A stretch of DNA of 64,000 nt from Chitinophaga arvensicola (GTDB lineage Bacteria > Bacteroidota > Bacteroidia > Chitinophagales > Chitinophagaceae), in assembly GCF_900110835.1 (NCBI RefSeq), contig NZ_FOJG01000002.1:496001-560000 (forward strand). Direction: 5' to 3'. The notes beneath the pieces are model-generated. The model was not told the origin of the DNA. It worked only from the letters and a program-made list of their open reading frames with translations, and made no database searches. The translations under genes and the position numbers were made by a program. This document shows, one piece after another, positions 25,733 through 35,182 of the stretch. Position 1 is the stretch's first letter. Each line of letters begins with the position of its first letter.

Positions 25733-25750
25733 TAGTTAAACGATCAACTA
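25733..25750. promoter_or_regulatory. Candidate MarR operator
   Basis: TAGTT and AACTA (25733-25737, 25746-25750) are inverted with a total span of 18 bases, close to the usual MarR palindrome. The site lies between the divergent MarR and ion-channel genes. Confidence 0.4.
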
Positions 25751-25821
25751 ATTACCTGGTATTAAAGTTTTCACTAAACATAAATTAACCAATTTTTGTT
25801 TAAAGTTCATAATTCAGCAGG

Positions 25822-26652
25822 ATGACTAACCAAACAAAGCGGAAAATGACGCCTTTCCAGGAGAAGTGGCACAACATCGTGTTTGAGGCTGATACCCCGG
25901 CAGGAAGAGCGTTTGACATCATTCTGCTGATCGCCATCCTCATCAGTGTGGTGATCGTGATGATGGAAAGTGTAGTTCCTTTACAACAGCGGTTTGGCCG
26001 TTTGTTTCACGTACTGGAATGGATTTTCACGATCATCTTCACCCTGGAATACCTGTTCCGCGTTTGGTGCAGCTATCGCCCAAGGGCCTATATGACCAGT
26101 TTTTACGGTGTTGTGGACCTGCTTTGCATTCTTCCTACCTATGTGGAAGCATTCTATGGTGGCGCACATTTTCTGCTTACCATCCGTATCCTGCGGCTGA
26201 TGCGTATTTTCAGGATCTTTAAGCTGGTGCCCTTTCTCAATGAAAGTAAACAACTATCGCTTGCCCTTCAGAAAAGTCAACGGAAAATATTCGTTTTTCT
26301 TTTCTTCATTGGATTGCTCACCGTAGTACTGGGCGCTATCATGTATGTGATAGAATCTGAGCATAACTCCGGCTTTACCAGCATCCCTGTAAGTGTGTAC
26401 TGGGCAGTAGTTACCCTTACCACGGTGGGTTATGGAGACATTGCTCCTATAACGCCGCTGGGACAAACCTTTTCAGCACTTATTATGATTATGGGTTATG
26501 CCATTATAGCAGTGCCTACCGGGATAGTAACGGTAGAAATGAGCAGGATACGTAACCGTGATGAAGTAGATCATAGAGTTTGTCCGCATTGCATGCGTGA
26601 AGGACACGATGTCAATGCGGACTTCTGCAAATACTGCGGCGCTAAACTCTGA
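25822..26652 (+). CDS. Voltage-gated-type potassium channel with C-terminal zinc ribbon
   Basis: A 276-residue six-span ion transporter family protein. The S4-like segment contains IRILRLMRIFRIFKL. The pore filter TTVGYGD is that of K+ channels. The last 25 residues form a Cys4 zinc ribbon (CPHC and CKYC, spaced by 13). The tail is cytosolic and could bind a partner or zinc. The gene is single, divergent from MarR and convergent with the PH-like gene, with 3 bases between. Confidence 0.88.
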   Translation: MTNQTKRKMTPFQEKWHNIVFEADTPAGRAFDIILLIAILISVVIVMMESVVPLQQRFGRLFHVLEWIFTIIFTLEYLFRVWCSYRPRAYMTSFYGVVDLLCILPTYVEAFYGGAHFLLTIRILRLMRIFRIFKLVPFLNESKQLSLALQKSQRKIFVFLFFIGLLTVVLGAIMYVIESEHNSGFTSIPVSVYWAVVTLTTVGYGDIAPITPLGQTFSALIMIMGYAIIAVPTGIVTVEMSRIRNRDEVDHRVCPHCMREGHDVNADFCKYCGAKL

Positions 26653-26655
26653 TGT

Positions 26656-27051
26656 TTAATTTACACTGAATAATGGCTGTACGTCTATCATCGCTTTCTG
26701 GTAAGCGGCGTCGAAAATCTCCCATTTACCGGTAACACCGAAACGGACCTTACGGCCGTCGATCAGGTCAAACTCAGCTATCTTCTTGTTGAAGCCGTGC
26801 TTTGTTCTTTTAAAGTCGGTGATATCAGATAACTGAAACTCCTGGGCTACCTTTTTTCTGGTGAGCAACCAGCCGATAATACCAAAAAGTAAAAACATCA
26901 ACATGGGCTTTGCTTCGAAAACAATTCTTTCATTGGTGATATACAAAACACCCTGTTTTGCCGAAAAACTGTTTTTGATGTACACACCGTTTACTTTAAA
27001 CAACACGGTTTCCTGTGGGTTAAGGGGCCATTTAACTTTAATCTGCTGCAT
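26656..27051 (-). CDS. GRAM/PH-like domain protein
   Basis: From ATG 27051 (MQQIKVKWPL) it has 131 residues. An alternative ATG at 27078 adds 9. The single beta domain has a pattern like GRAM or bacterial PH domains (GVLYITNERIVFEAKP), interrupted by a hydrophobic hairpin (MLMFLLFGIIGWLL) that may sit in the membrane. Function is unknown. Confidence 0.65.
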   Translation of the reverse strand: MQQIKVKWPLNPQETVLFKVNGVYIKNSFSAKQGVLYITNERIVFEAKPMLMFLLFGIIGWLLTRKKVAQEFQLSDITDFKRTKHGFNKKIAEFDLIDGRKVRFGVTGKWEIFDAAYQKAMIDVQPLFSVN

Positions 27052-27112
27052 GGTAACTAACAATATGGTTAATCGCAAAAATATAATTTTATTGTGAATC
27101 TAAACAGCAAAT

Positions 27113-28279
27113 ATGATCCTGACTTCACTGCTCGATAACGACTTTTACAAATTCACCATGCAACATGGTGTGATCAAATTATTTCCGAAGGCCCGTGCCC
27201 GTTATACTTTCATCAATCGCGGGCATCACTCCTTTCCACCGGGATTTGCGGAAGCATTGCGGGAAGCAGTCGACCAGATGCAGCACCTGCAGCTTACTGC
27301 AGAAGAAAAAGAATATCTCGCGGTAACCTGTCCTTATCTTGATCCCACCTATCTCGATTTCCTCCAGGGATACCGTTACAATCCCGCAGAAGTACATATC
27401 GCCCAACAGGACGACCAGCTGGAGGTACACGCCGACGGCTACTGGTACCGGACCATTTTATGGGAAGTACCTCTCATGTCGTTGATCTGTGAACTCTTTT
27501 ATCAGCTGACAGGGCAACAAAGGGTGCCGGATGAAGAAGTGATCCGGATTACCCGTGGTAAGATAGAGCAATACAAAAAGATGGATATCACCATCGCCGA
27601 CTTTGGTACGCGCCGCCGGCATTCGCTGGCGGTGCACAAACTGGTAGTGAAAACCCTGCGTGAATACGGGGAAGGATGTTTTATCGGCACCAGCAACGTA
27701 CACCTGGCCATGCGCAACGGTGTAAAGCCGGTGGGCACACATGCACACGAATGGTTTATGTTTCATGCCGCCAAATACGGCTTTAAGATGGCCAACATGC
27801 TTGGCCTCGAAAACTGGGTACAGGTTTACCGGGGCGATCTGGGCATTGCACTTTCAGATACCTACACCACCCCTGTTTTCTTTGAGCAGTTTGATAAAAA
27901 ATTCGCCAAGTTGTTTGATGGGGTACGCCACGACAGCGGCGATCCGATTTTGTTTGCAGACCGGACCATTGTACATTATAAAGGGAAAGGCGTAGATCCG
28001 CTGACAAAGACCATCATTTTCTCGGACGGACTGAATTATGAGAAGGTGGCAGACATCGCCGCCTATTGCCGGGGAAAGATAGGGATGTCTTTTGGTATCG
28101 GTACCAATTTTACGAATGATGTGGGATTAACTGCCCTGAATATTGTTATAAAGATGTATGAGGCCCTGCCGGAAGATGCGCCCAGGTGGACGCCTGTAGT
28201 AAAGTTATCTGACGAAAACGGGAAATATACCGGTGACCCTAAGATGATAGAACTGGCGAAAGAAATGCTGAATACATAA
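27113..28279 (+). CDS. pncB: Nicotinate phosphoribosyltransferase
   Basis: A 388-residue cytosolic enzyme that makes nicotinate mononucleotide from nicotinate and PRPP with ATP hydrolysis, part of the NAD salvage route. Family marks include LLDNDFYKFTMQHGV at the N-terminus, FGTRRRHS, GTSNVHLAMRNGVKPVGTHAHEW (with the functional His) and RHDSGDP. Length is normal for PncB. It is a single gene, ended by a hairpin. Confidence 0.95.
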   Translation: MILTSLLDNDFYKFTMQHGVIKLFPKARARYTFINRGHHSFPPGFAEALREAVDQMQHLQLTAEEKEYLAVTCPYLDPTYLDFLQGYRYNPAEVHIAQQDDQLEVHADGYWYRTILWEVPLMSLICELFYQLTGQQRVPDEEVIRITRGKIEQYKKMDITIADFGTRRRHSLAVHKLVVKTLREYGEGCFIGTSNVHLAMRNGVKPVGTHAHEWFMFHAAKYGFKMANMLGLENWVQVYRGDLGIALSDTYTTPVFFEQFDKKFAKLFDGVRHDSGDPILFADRTIVHYKGKGVDPLTKTIIFSDGLNYEKVADIAAYCRGKIGMSFGIGTNFTNDVGLTALNIVIKMYEALPEDAPRWTPVVKLSDENGKYTGDPKMIELAKEMLNT

Positions 28280-28290
28280 TATCATACAAC

Positions 28291-28328
28291 GCGTTTTCCG
28301 GACCGGTATTCCCCTATCCGGAAAACGC
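28291..28328. terminator. Hairpin between convergent genes
   Basis: GCGTTTTCCGGA (28291-28302) and TCCGGAAAACGC (28317-28328) form a 12-bp stem with a 14-base loop. It lies between the ends of pncB and the metallopeptidase gene. No T-run follows, so termination is probable but not certain. Confidence 0.65.
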
Positions 28329-28344
28329 ATTGCTGATCTGCCGG

Positions 28345-29208
28345 CTACCAGCTGCCGAGACCTAGCCCGGTATCCCCATCTGCCACATTTCCTGATTCAA
28401 AACCTTTTTTAAACCAGAACATTCTTTGTGCGGAAGTACCATGCGTAAAGGCATCCGGCACTACCTGCCCGGTGCTGGCCTGTTGCAGCCGGTCGTCTCC
28501 AACGGCGCTGGCTGCATTCAACCCGGATTCTATATCTCCCGGATCCAGGAAAGGTTTGATTTTATTGGCGCGATTCGCCCATACACCCGCGAGGAAATCG
28601 GCCTGGAGTTCCAGCATGACTGATAGTTTATTGTATTCCTTTTCGCTGAGGCGGGAACGCATTGACTGCAATTTAGCACTGATGCCCAACAGGTTCTGTA
28701 CATGGTGTCCTACTTCATGTGCAATGACATAAGCCTTCGAGAAATCGCCTTTCACCCCGAACTGTTGTTCCAGTTCATTAAAAAAAGACACATCCAGGTA
28801 TACTTTGTGGTCGGCCGGGCAGTAAAAAGGCCCCATGGCAGATTCTGCAAAGCCACAACCGGATTGGGTGCCTTTCTCAAAAGAAACCATGCCTGGTACT
28901 TCGTAGGTTTTATTCCGTTCCTGGAATCCCTGTTTCCATACCCGTTCTGTGCTGTGCAGCACTTTGGCGGACATGATTTCGAAGGGGCTTGCATTTTCTT
29001 TGGTGAGTTTTTCAGCGGTGCCTCCCTGTTCCTGACCGGGGCTTACCTGCTGAACGGCCTGCATAACCTGTTGCGGATCCTGTTTAAAGATCAATGCCAG
29101 CACAATAATGACAATGGTGCCAATACCGCCGCCCACACCGATCTTGCGCATTCCGCCACCGGTACGTTTCTCGACGTTTTCGCTCATTTCTTCATCATCA
29201 AGACGCAT
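28345..29208 (-). CDS. Neutral zinc metallopeptidase (YpfJ family)
   Basis: From ATG 29208 (MRLDDEEMSENVEKR) it has 287 residues. An upstream ATG at 29256 lies in poor context. The N-terminal cytosolic head is followed by one membrane span (about 25-46), so the catalytic part is periplasmic. The zinc site HEVGHH is in AYVIAHEVGHHVQNLLG. The family (PF04228) is widespread but its substrate is not established. Confidence 0.88.
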   Translation of the reverse strand: MRLDDEEMSENVEKRTGGGMRKIGVGGGIGTIVIIVLALIFKQDPQQVMQAVQQVSPGQEQGGTAEKLTKENASPFEIMSAKVLHSTERVWKQGFQERNKTYEVPGMVSFEKGTQSGCGFAESAMGPFYCPADHKVYLDVSFFNELEQQFGVKGDFSKAYVIAHEVGHHVQNLLGISAKLQSMRSRLSEKEYNKLSVMLELQADFLAGVWANRANKIKPFLDPGDIESGLNAASAVGDDRLQQASTGQVVPDAFTHGTSAQRMFWFKKGFESGNVADGDTGLGLGSW

Positions 29209-29358
29209 AGTAGATGTTAAATTTAAGTGGTGAAGATTCTTACCCCGAATGTACATTTTTCGCTTGTATTTACCTTCTTTTGCCCGCTGGTAAACAAAAG
29301 CATTTTCTTACCTGTTAATTGTTCATTGCCATTTCTTACCCGTTAAATACCGTTGTGT

Positions 29359-30369
29359 ATGAAAATCAAGCAGATCCTGCTGGCTGCCCGCCCCAAGGGC
29401 CTACCTGTAGCCGAAGACTTTAAAACCGAAACAGCCACCTTACCGGAACTGCAACCAGGCGAAGTGCTGGTGAAACCGCTTTACCTTTCCGTAGATCCGT
29501 ATATGCGTGGCCGTATGAATGATACCCGCTCCTATATTCCTCCGTTCCAGGTGGATGCGCCGATAGAAAGCAGCGGCGTAGCAGAAGTAACGGCTAGTAA
29601 AGCCGATCAGTTTAAACCCGGCGATAAAGTAATGAGTACAGCCCCCCGCCCCTTTTTACCCTGGGCAACGGCCGCCATCTTCCCCGCCGCCCATCTCCGG
29701 AAAGTAGACGACAGCATTCCGCTTACCCACTACCTGGGTTTGCTGGGCGTGCCTGGTCTTACTGCCTACTTCGGAATGGTAGACATAGGCAAACCTAAAC
29801 CCGGTGAAACAGTAGTGGTGTCCGGCGCAGCAGGAGCAGTAGGCATCGTGGTAGGGCAGATTGCCAAAATAATGGGCTGCCGCGCCGTAGGCATTGCCGG
29901 CGGTAGTGAGAAGATCAAACTGCTGACCGATACCTTTGATTTCGATGCCGCCATCGATTATAAAGGCAACCCCGATATGGATTCCGCTGTAGCAGCCGCC
30001 TGTCCCAATGGCGTGGATGTTTATTTCGACAACGTAGGTGGCGATATTTCTGATGCAGTGGCACGACACCTCAATTTCTTCGCCCGTGTCCCCCTCTGCG
30101 GTCAGATCTCCCTGTATAATTCCACAGAAGTACCGGTAGGACCGCGTATTCAGCCTATCCTGGTAACCAGGAGCATCCTGATGCAAGGCTTTATTATCAC
30201 CAATTATGCCAGCAGATTTGGCGAAGGCGTGAAACAGCTCGCTGAATGGATTAAAGCAGGCAAGATAAAATACACCGAAACAATAGAAGAAGGATTTGAC
30301 CGCTTACCGGATGCTTTACTCGGATTATTTTCCGGTAAAAACAGCGGTAAGATGATAGTGAAAGTGTAA
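29359..30369 (+). CDS. NADP-dependent oxidoreductase (MDR, CurA-like)
   Basis: From ATG 29359 it has 336 residues, matching the zinc-independent medium-chain reductases of the prostaglandin reductase/CurA group. PYMRGRM and the nucleotide-binding SGAAGAVGIVVGQIAK are clear, and YFDNVGG is the typical later motif. It probably reduces alpha,beta-unsaturated carbonyls with NADPH. It lies 8 bases before fdhD, on the same strand. Confidence 0.88.
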   Translation: MKIKQILLAARPKGLPVAEDFKTETATLPELQPGEVLVKPLYLSVDPYMRGRMNDTRSYIPPFQVDAPIESSGVAEVTASKADQFKPGDKVMSTAPRPFLPWATAAIFPAAHLRKVDDSIPLTHYLGLLGVPGLTAYFGMVDIGKPKPGETVVVSGAAGAVGIVVGQIAKIMGCRAVGIAGGSEKIKLLTDTFDFDAAIDYKGNPDMDSAVAAACPNGVDVYFDNVGGDISDAVARHLNFFARVPLCGQISLYNSTEVPVGPRIQPILVTRSILMQGFIITNYASRFGEGVKQLAEWIKAGKIKYTETIEEGFDRLPDALLGLFSGKNSGKMIVKV

Positions 30370-30377
30370 TTTTGGAT

Positions 30378-31205
30378 ATGACAAATTCAGTTGTTCATAC
30401 CCGCGTTAGAAAAGTAGCTGCCGAAAGTATCACTGACGCCAATGATACCCTGGCTACCGAAGATCCACTCGAAATAAGACTGGTGCATGGGCCTTCCCAT
30501 AACCGCCGGCAACAGAACATATCCGTTACGATGCGTACGCCTGGTGAAGATATGGAACTGGCTGCCGGCTTCCTTTTTACAGAAGGTATTATCGCCAACC
30601 ACGCTGACATCCAGGAAATTATTGTATCAGAAGATGACAACGGCAGCGTGGCCACCGTGCATCTGAAACCTGCCATAGTTGCGCAACTGGCAAACAGTCA
30701 ACGGAATTTCACCGCCACCGCCGCGTGTGGTGTATGCGGCAAAACAGATCTGCAAGCTATTCATACGTCCGTTTCCGTTAGTAAATCGGGGTTACGTCTT
30801 ACCACTACCCAACTCTTCGAACTTCCAGCCATCCTGCGGAAAGAGCAGTCACTTTTTGAGAGTACCGGCGGACTGCATGCCGCTGCGCTTTTCAATGAAG
30901 CAGGCGACCTGCTTTTTCTCCGGGAAGATATTGGCCGGCACAACGCCGTAGATAAACTGATTGGTGCGGCCATGCAACAACAATTGCTGCCATTACAACA
31001 ATACGGGCTTTTGCTCAGTGGCCGTGCCGGTTTTGAGCTGATCCAGAAAGCAGCTATGGCTGGCATACCGGTGATCGCCGCTATCGGGGCGCCTTCCAGC
31101 ATGGCGGTAAAAAAGGCTGAAGCATGGAATATCACCCTGCTGGGATTTTTAAAAGATCAACGTTTTAATATTTACAGTGGAGCAGAAAGAATTGATGTCA
31201 AATAA
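30378..31205 (+). CDS. fdhD: Formate dehydrogenase accessory sulfurtransferase FdhD
   Basis: A 275-residue sulfur carrier that delivers sulfur from a cysteine desulfurase to the molybdenum cofactor of formate dehydrogenase-type enzymes. The catalytic CxxC is in ACGVCGKTD, and motifs GEDMELAAGFLFTEGI and REDIGRHNAVDKLIG are typical. I chose ATG 30378 over the TTG at 30372. It overlaps the YdeP-type gene by 11 bases, so the two proteins are made together and the sulfurtransferase probably activates that enzyme. Confidence 0.93.
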   Translation: MTNSVVHTRVRKVAAESITDANDTLATEDPLEIRLVHGPSHNRRQQNISVTMRTPGEDMELAAGFLFTEGIIANHADIQEIIVSEDDNGSVATVHLKPAIVAQLANSQRNFTATAACGVCGKTDLQAIHTSVSVSKSGLRLTTTQLFELPAILRKEQSLFESTGGLHAAALFNEAGDLLFLREDIGRHNAVDKLIGAAMQQQLLPLQQYGLLLSGRAGFELIQKAAMAGIPVIAAIGAPSSMAVKKAEAWNITLLGFLKDQRFNIYSGAERIDVK

Positions 31206-33513
31206 AATCATACCCGTCATGGATAGTGCTGAAAATCCCGTCCGTTTTACCGGGATCAAACTAGGACCGCCCAAAACAGTAGCTGCCGGTATTCCCGCCG
31301 TGGTATCCAGTATGCGTCATATCCTCGAAGAAATGAATGCTTTTCGTGGCATGAAAGCCCTGCTGGAACTCAACCAGAAAGATGGCTTCGATTGCCCGGG
31401 GTGCGCCTGGCCTGATCCGGACGATGAAAGATCCGGCATCGCCGAATACTGTGAAAACGGCGCCAAAGCCGTTGCGGAAGAAGCCACTACCAAAAAACTG
31501 ACACCGGATTTCTTTGCACAATACCCTATAGCTGCGCTTGGCCAATTAACGGATTACGAGATCGGCAAGAAAGGCCGCATCGCACAACCCATGTACCTGG
31601 CCGCCGGTGAAACCCATTATAAGCCTATCGCCTGGGCAGACGCCTATAAAATTATAGCCGGTCATCTTCACCGGCTATCCTCACCCGACGAAGCTGTTTT
31701 TTATACTTCCGGAAGAACCAGTAACGAAGCCGCCTTCCTGTATCAGCTGATGGTGCGGGAATACGGCACCAACAACCTGCCCGATTGCTCCAATATGTGT
31801 CACGAGTCCAGCGGAGTAGCCCTGAGCGAATCAGTAGGGATTGGTAAAGGATCTGTTACCCTGGAAGATGTACATGAAGCGGAGGTAATCATTATCCTCG
31901 GACAAAACCCAGGCACCAACCATCCGCGTATGCTCACGGCCTTGCAAAAGGCAAAAGCCAACGGCGCTACTATTATTTCCGTAAATCCTCTGCCAGAAAC
32001 GGGTTTGATGAATTTCTTAAATCCTCAGACCGTTAAAGGGATGCTCCAGATCAAAACCCACCTCACTGATATTTTCCTCCAGGTAAAAATCAATGGTGAT
32101 ATGGCGCTCATAAAAGCCATTGCCCTGCTGTTGTTACAGGAAGAAGAAAAAATGCCGGGCAGTGTTTTTGACCAGGACTTTATTGCCGCCAGCACACAGG
32201 GATATGAAAACTATATCGCGCACCTGAAAACACAATCGCTGCCACAACTGATGGCTGATTGCGGCGTAGCACCGGAATTAATCCGGGAAGCAGCGCAGGC
32301 ACTGTTCCATAAAAAGAAAATTGTTGCTTGCTGGGCGATGGGACTTACCCAACATAAAAATGCCGTTGCCACTATACAGGAAGTAGTAAACCTCCTGTTA
32401 CTGAAAGGCAGCATTGGCAAACCCGGAGCAGGCACCTGCCCGGTACGTGGGCATAGCAATGTTCAGGGCGATCGCACCATGGGTATCTATGAGCAACCCG
32501 CACCCGCATTCCTCGACAAAATTAAAACGGTATATGGTTTTGAACCACCCAGGGAACATGGATATGATGTGGTGAATGCGATAAAAGCCATGCACAGTGG
32601 CCGGGCCAGGGTGTTTATCGCCATGGGCGGCAATTTTCTCTCTGCCACACCTGATACGCTGTTCACGGCCGAGGCATTGCGGAACTGCGATCTTACCGTA
32701 CATGTATCTACCAAATTAAACCGCAGCCACGTAGTACATGGAAAAGAAGCACTGATACTCCCCTGCCTGGGTCGCAGCGACAAAGATTTCCAACAACAGG
32801 AGCAACAGTTTGTGACCTGTGAAAATTCGATGGGTGTAATCCAGATGTCGAAAGGGAACCTGACGCCTGTATCTACCCACATGAAAAGCGAACCTGCCAT
32901 TATCTGCGAGTTGGCGATTGCCTTGTTTGGTGAAGATACCCGGATGCCGTGGGCAAAGTATATGCAGCACTACGATCATATCCGCAACGATATCGAAAAG
33001 GTAATTCCGGGATTTGACGATTATAACAAGAGAGTACGACATCCGGGAGGTTTCTATCTGCCAAATGGCGCCAGGGAAGGCAGGTTTAATACCTACAGCG
33101 GCAAAGCCAATTTCAATATTGCTCCCGTACAAACCACCCCGCTGGCCATCGACGAATATATGATGATGACCATCCGCAGCCACGACCAGTTCAACACTAC
33201 CATCTATGGCCTGGACGACCGTTACAGAGGCGTATATCATGAAAGAAGAGTGATCTTTATGCATCCCGGCGATATTGCTGCAGCGGGATTTCATCCTGGA
33301 GATATGGTGGATCTGTATAACTATCATGGAGGGAAAGAACGGGTGGCATATGGCTTCATTATTGTATCCTACCAGATACCGGAAAAGTGCACCGCTACTT
33401 ATTTTCCGGAAACCAATGTATTGGTGCCGGTAGACAGTGTTGCAGATAAAAGCAATACACCTACCTCCAAGCTGGTGGTTATCAAAATAAAATCAACGAT
33501 CATAAACAAATAG
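31195..33513 (+). CDS. FdhF/YdeP family molybdopterin oxidoreductase
   Basis: From ATG 31195 it has 772 residues, the normal length of YdeP-type enzymes. GTG 31177 and ATG 31219 are other options. The N-terminal region has CPGCAWPDPDDE, the family mark. The molybdopterin domain has SGRTSNEAAFLYQ, CSNMCHESSG and GQNPGTNHPR, and the C-terminal dinucleotide-binding domain follows. No formate dehydrogenase subunits, such as iron-sulfur or NAD-binding proteins, are nearby. The E. coli homologue is linked to acid resistance, but the true substrate is unknown. Confidence 0.9.
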   Translation: MSNKIIPVMDSAENPVRFTGIKLGPPKTVAAGIPAVVSSMRHILEEMNAFRGMKALLELNQKDGFDCPGCAWPDPDDERSGIAEYCENGAKAVAEEATTKKLTPDFFAQYPIAALGQLTDYEIGKKGRIAQPMYLAAGETHYKPIAWADAYKIIAGHLHRLSSPDEAVFYTSGRTSNEAAFLYQLMVREYGTNNLPDCSNMCHESSGVALSESVGIGKGSVTLEDVHEAEVIIILGQNPGTNHPRMLTALQKAKANGATIISVNPLPETGLMNFLNPQTVKGMLQIKTHLTDIFLQVKINGDMALIKAIALLLLQEEEKMPGSVFDQDFIAASTQGYENYIAHLKTQSLPQLMADCGVAPELIREAAQALFHKKKIVACWAMGLTQHKNAVATIQEVVNLLLLKGSIGKPGAGTCPVRGHSNVQGDRTMGIYEQPAPAFLDKIKTVYGFEPPREHGYDVVNAIKAMHSGRARVFIAMGGNFLSATPDTLFTAEALRNCDLTVHVSTKLNRSHVVHGKEALILPCLGRSDKDFQQQEQQFVTCENSMGVIQMSKGNLTPVSTHMKSEPAIICELAIALFGEDTRMPWAKYMQHYDHIRNDIEKVIPGFDDYNKRVRHPGGFYLPNGAREGRFNTYSGKANFNIAPVQTTPLAIDEYMMMTIRSHDQFNTTIYGLDDRYRGVYHERRVIFMHPGDIAAAGFHPGDMVDLYNYHGGKERVAYGFIIVSYQIPEKCTATYFPETNVLVPVDSVADKSNTPTSKLVVIKIKSTIINK

Positions 33514-33516
33514 CTC

Positions 33517-34068
33517 ATGCGACCCGTTATATGGCAGGCATTGAAATGGCCGGCAACTGAATACTTTACACTCCAGGAAAACGGAGCAGGAAAAATTGCC
33601 TCCGGTTGTATAAATGGAGTAAAAGAGGAACAACCTTTCTGTATTCATTATACAATTGAGCTCACTCCCGCCTGGCAGGTGTCGTCCTTTCATATCCGGC
33701 AGGAAGGACTAACGCCTACAGAACTTAAACTGACAAGTGATCTGAACGGTCATTGGTTCGACAAAGACAATAACCATATCGACGCTTTTGACAACTGCAT
33801 CGACATTGATATTTCATTAACGCCTTTCACGAACACATTACCCGTTCAGCGGTTGCCTTTTGAACTACAGGAAACCAGGATGCTGGATATGTTATATATC
33901 AACCTGCCGGACTTTGAATTGCAGAAGGTATCGCAACGCTACACCAGGCTGGGATTACGTGAATATCTGTATGAGAATGTCATCACCACTTTCGCGGCTA
34001 CTTTACCATTCGATGAACAAGGTTTTGTAGCAGACTATCCAGGACTATTTAAGCGTATCACTTACTAA
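33517..34068 (+). CDS. Putative glycolipid-binding domain protein
   Basis: A 183-residue protein matching the putative glycolipid-binding family (PF06475): an N-terminal WQALKWPATEYFTL block, a beta-sheet core with DLNGHWF, and DNCIDIDISLTPFTNTLPV followed by a YTRLGLREYLYE motif. It starts 3 bases after the molybdoenzyme gene and belongs to that operon by spacing. Its 3' end overlaps the convergent nitronate monooxygenase by 11 bases. The biological role is unknown. Confidence 0.75.
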   Translation: MRPVIWQALKWPATEYFTLQENGAGKIASGCINGVKEEQPFCIHYTIELTPAWQVSSFHIRQEGLTPTELKLTSDLNGHWFDKDNNHIDAFDNCIDIDISLTPFTNTLPVQRLPFELQETRMLDMLYINLPDFELQKVSQRYTRLGLREYLYENVITTFAATLPFDEQGFVADYPGLFKRITY

Positions 34069-35125
34069 GCGCCAACGTGGTTTCACGGACCAGCTCCGCG
34101 AAAATATCGCCCGTGCTCCAGGCACGGGCTTTCCCGGCCGCCTGACCTGCCCAGACATTAATAAACTCCGTTTTATCCAGCTCTCTGGCTACTTTCCGGA
34201 TAGGTTGCGTCAACGCATCCTGGTAAGGATAATCGCTGATCGGCAACCCGGATGCTTCGATTTCCTTGAGGAGCGTATTTCTTACTCCCCGGGCCCACCG
34301 ACCGGAGAAGGCGCGCGTAAGTAGTGTATCCGTGTCCGTTATGCCTGCCAATACCGCTTTATGCGCCGGCGTTGCCAGGCTTTCTTCTGCTCTCAGAAAC
34401 AAGCTGCCAACCTGTACCCCTGAGGCACCCAACATCCTGGCTGCAGCCACGCCTCGTCCATCCATGATACCACCGGCAGCTATAACTGGTACGCGTACAC
34501 GATCCACGACCTGCGGCACCAATGCCATTGTTCCTATACGGGGCAATTCTCCGGGAAGAAAAGAGCCACGGTGTCCGCCCGCCTCTATTCCCTGTACTAC
34601 CACTACATCTGTTCCGGCAGCCACCAGCAGCGAAGCTTCCTCAATACAGGTGGCAGTGCCCATCAGTAAGGCCTGATGTTCTTTCAACAACCTGAATCCT
34701 TCCTCATCAGGCATACCAAAGGTGAAGCTGATGTGCCGGATGCCTGCTGCCAGTATCACGGGTAACTGTACCCTCCAGGAATAAAAGGGTACCTCGTCAT
34801 AACTCACCGGCGTAGCAGCCAGCTGATGCGCCCCATAAAGAAATTGCAGGAATTCCTGCATGTCGTCAAATGTTTTCCGGTCGTAATGGGCCGCAGGTTC
34901 ATATACAAACAGGTTCACCGCAAATGGTTGTTGCGTAAGTGCCTTCACTTCGCGGATCAGTGCCGTTATCTTTTCAGGTGGCAAGCCACCTACCGGTAAA
35001 GAGCCCAGGCCCCCACTATTGCTAACAGCTGCTACCATGGCCGGCGTAGTGATACCCAGCATGGGCGCCTGTATGATCGGATAGGTGATCCCCAGCATAC
35101 GCGTCAGTTCATTTTTCCATTCCAT
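34058..35125 (-). CDS. Nitronate monooxygenase family protein
   Basis: A 355-residue FMN-dependent TIM-barrel enzyme. Marks are PIIQAPMLGITTPAMVAAVSN, VVQGIEAGGHRG, PVIAAGGIMDG and GVQVGSLFL, which bind FMN and phosphate. It oxidises alkyl nitronates or 3-nitropropionate, giving protection against such toxins. It is a single gene. Related enzymes can be enoyl-ACP reductases (FabK), so the substrate is not certain. Confidence 0.9.
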   Translation of the reverse strand: MEWKNELTRMLGITYPIIQAPMLGITTPAMVAAVSNSGGLGSLPVGGLPPEKITALIREVKALTQQPFAVNLFVYEPAAHYDRKTFDDMQEFLQFLYGAHQLAATPVSYDEVPFYSWRVQLPVILAAGIRHISFTFGMPDEEGFRLLKEHQALLMGTATCIEEASLLVAAGTDVVVVQGIEAGGHRGSFLPGELPRIGTMALVPQVVDRVRVPVIAAGGIMDGRGVAAARMLGASGVQVGSLFLRAEESLATPAHKAVLAGITDTDTLLTRAFSGRWARGVRNTLLKEIEASGLPISDYPYQDALTQPIRKVARELDKTEFINVWAGQAAGKARAWSTGDIFAELVRETTLALSK

Positions 35126-35182
35126 GACTCAATATTTAGTACTATAAATTTACGGAAGTTTATTTGGGCAACCGTCAGCAGA

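Noticed and set aside
28702-29220. Long open frame antisense to the zinc metallopeptidase
   Set aside because: Shadow of a well-supported gene on the other strand.
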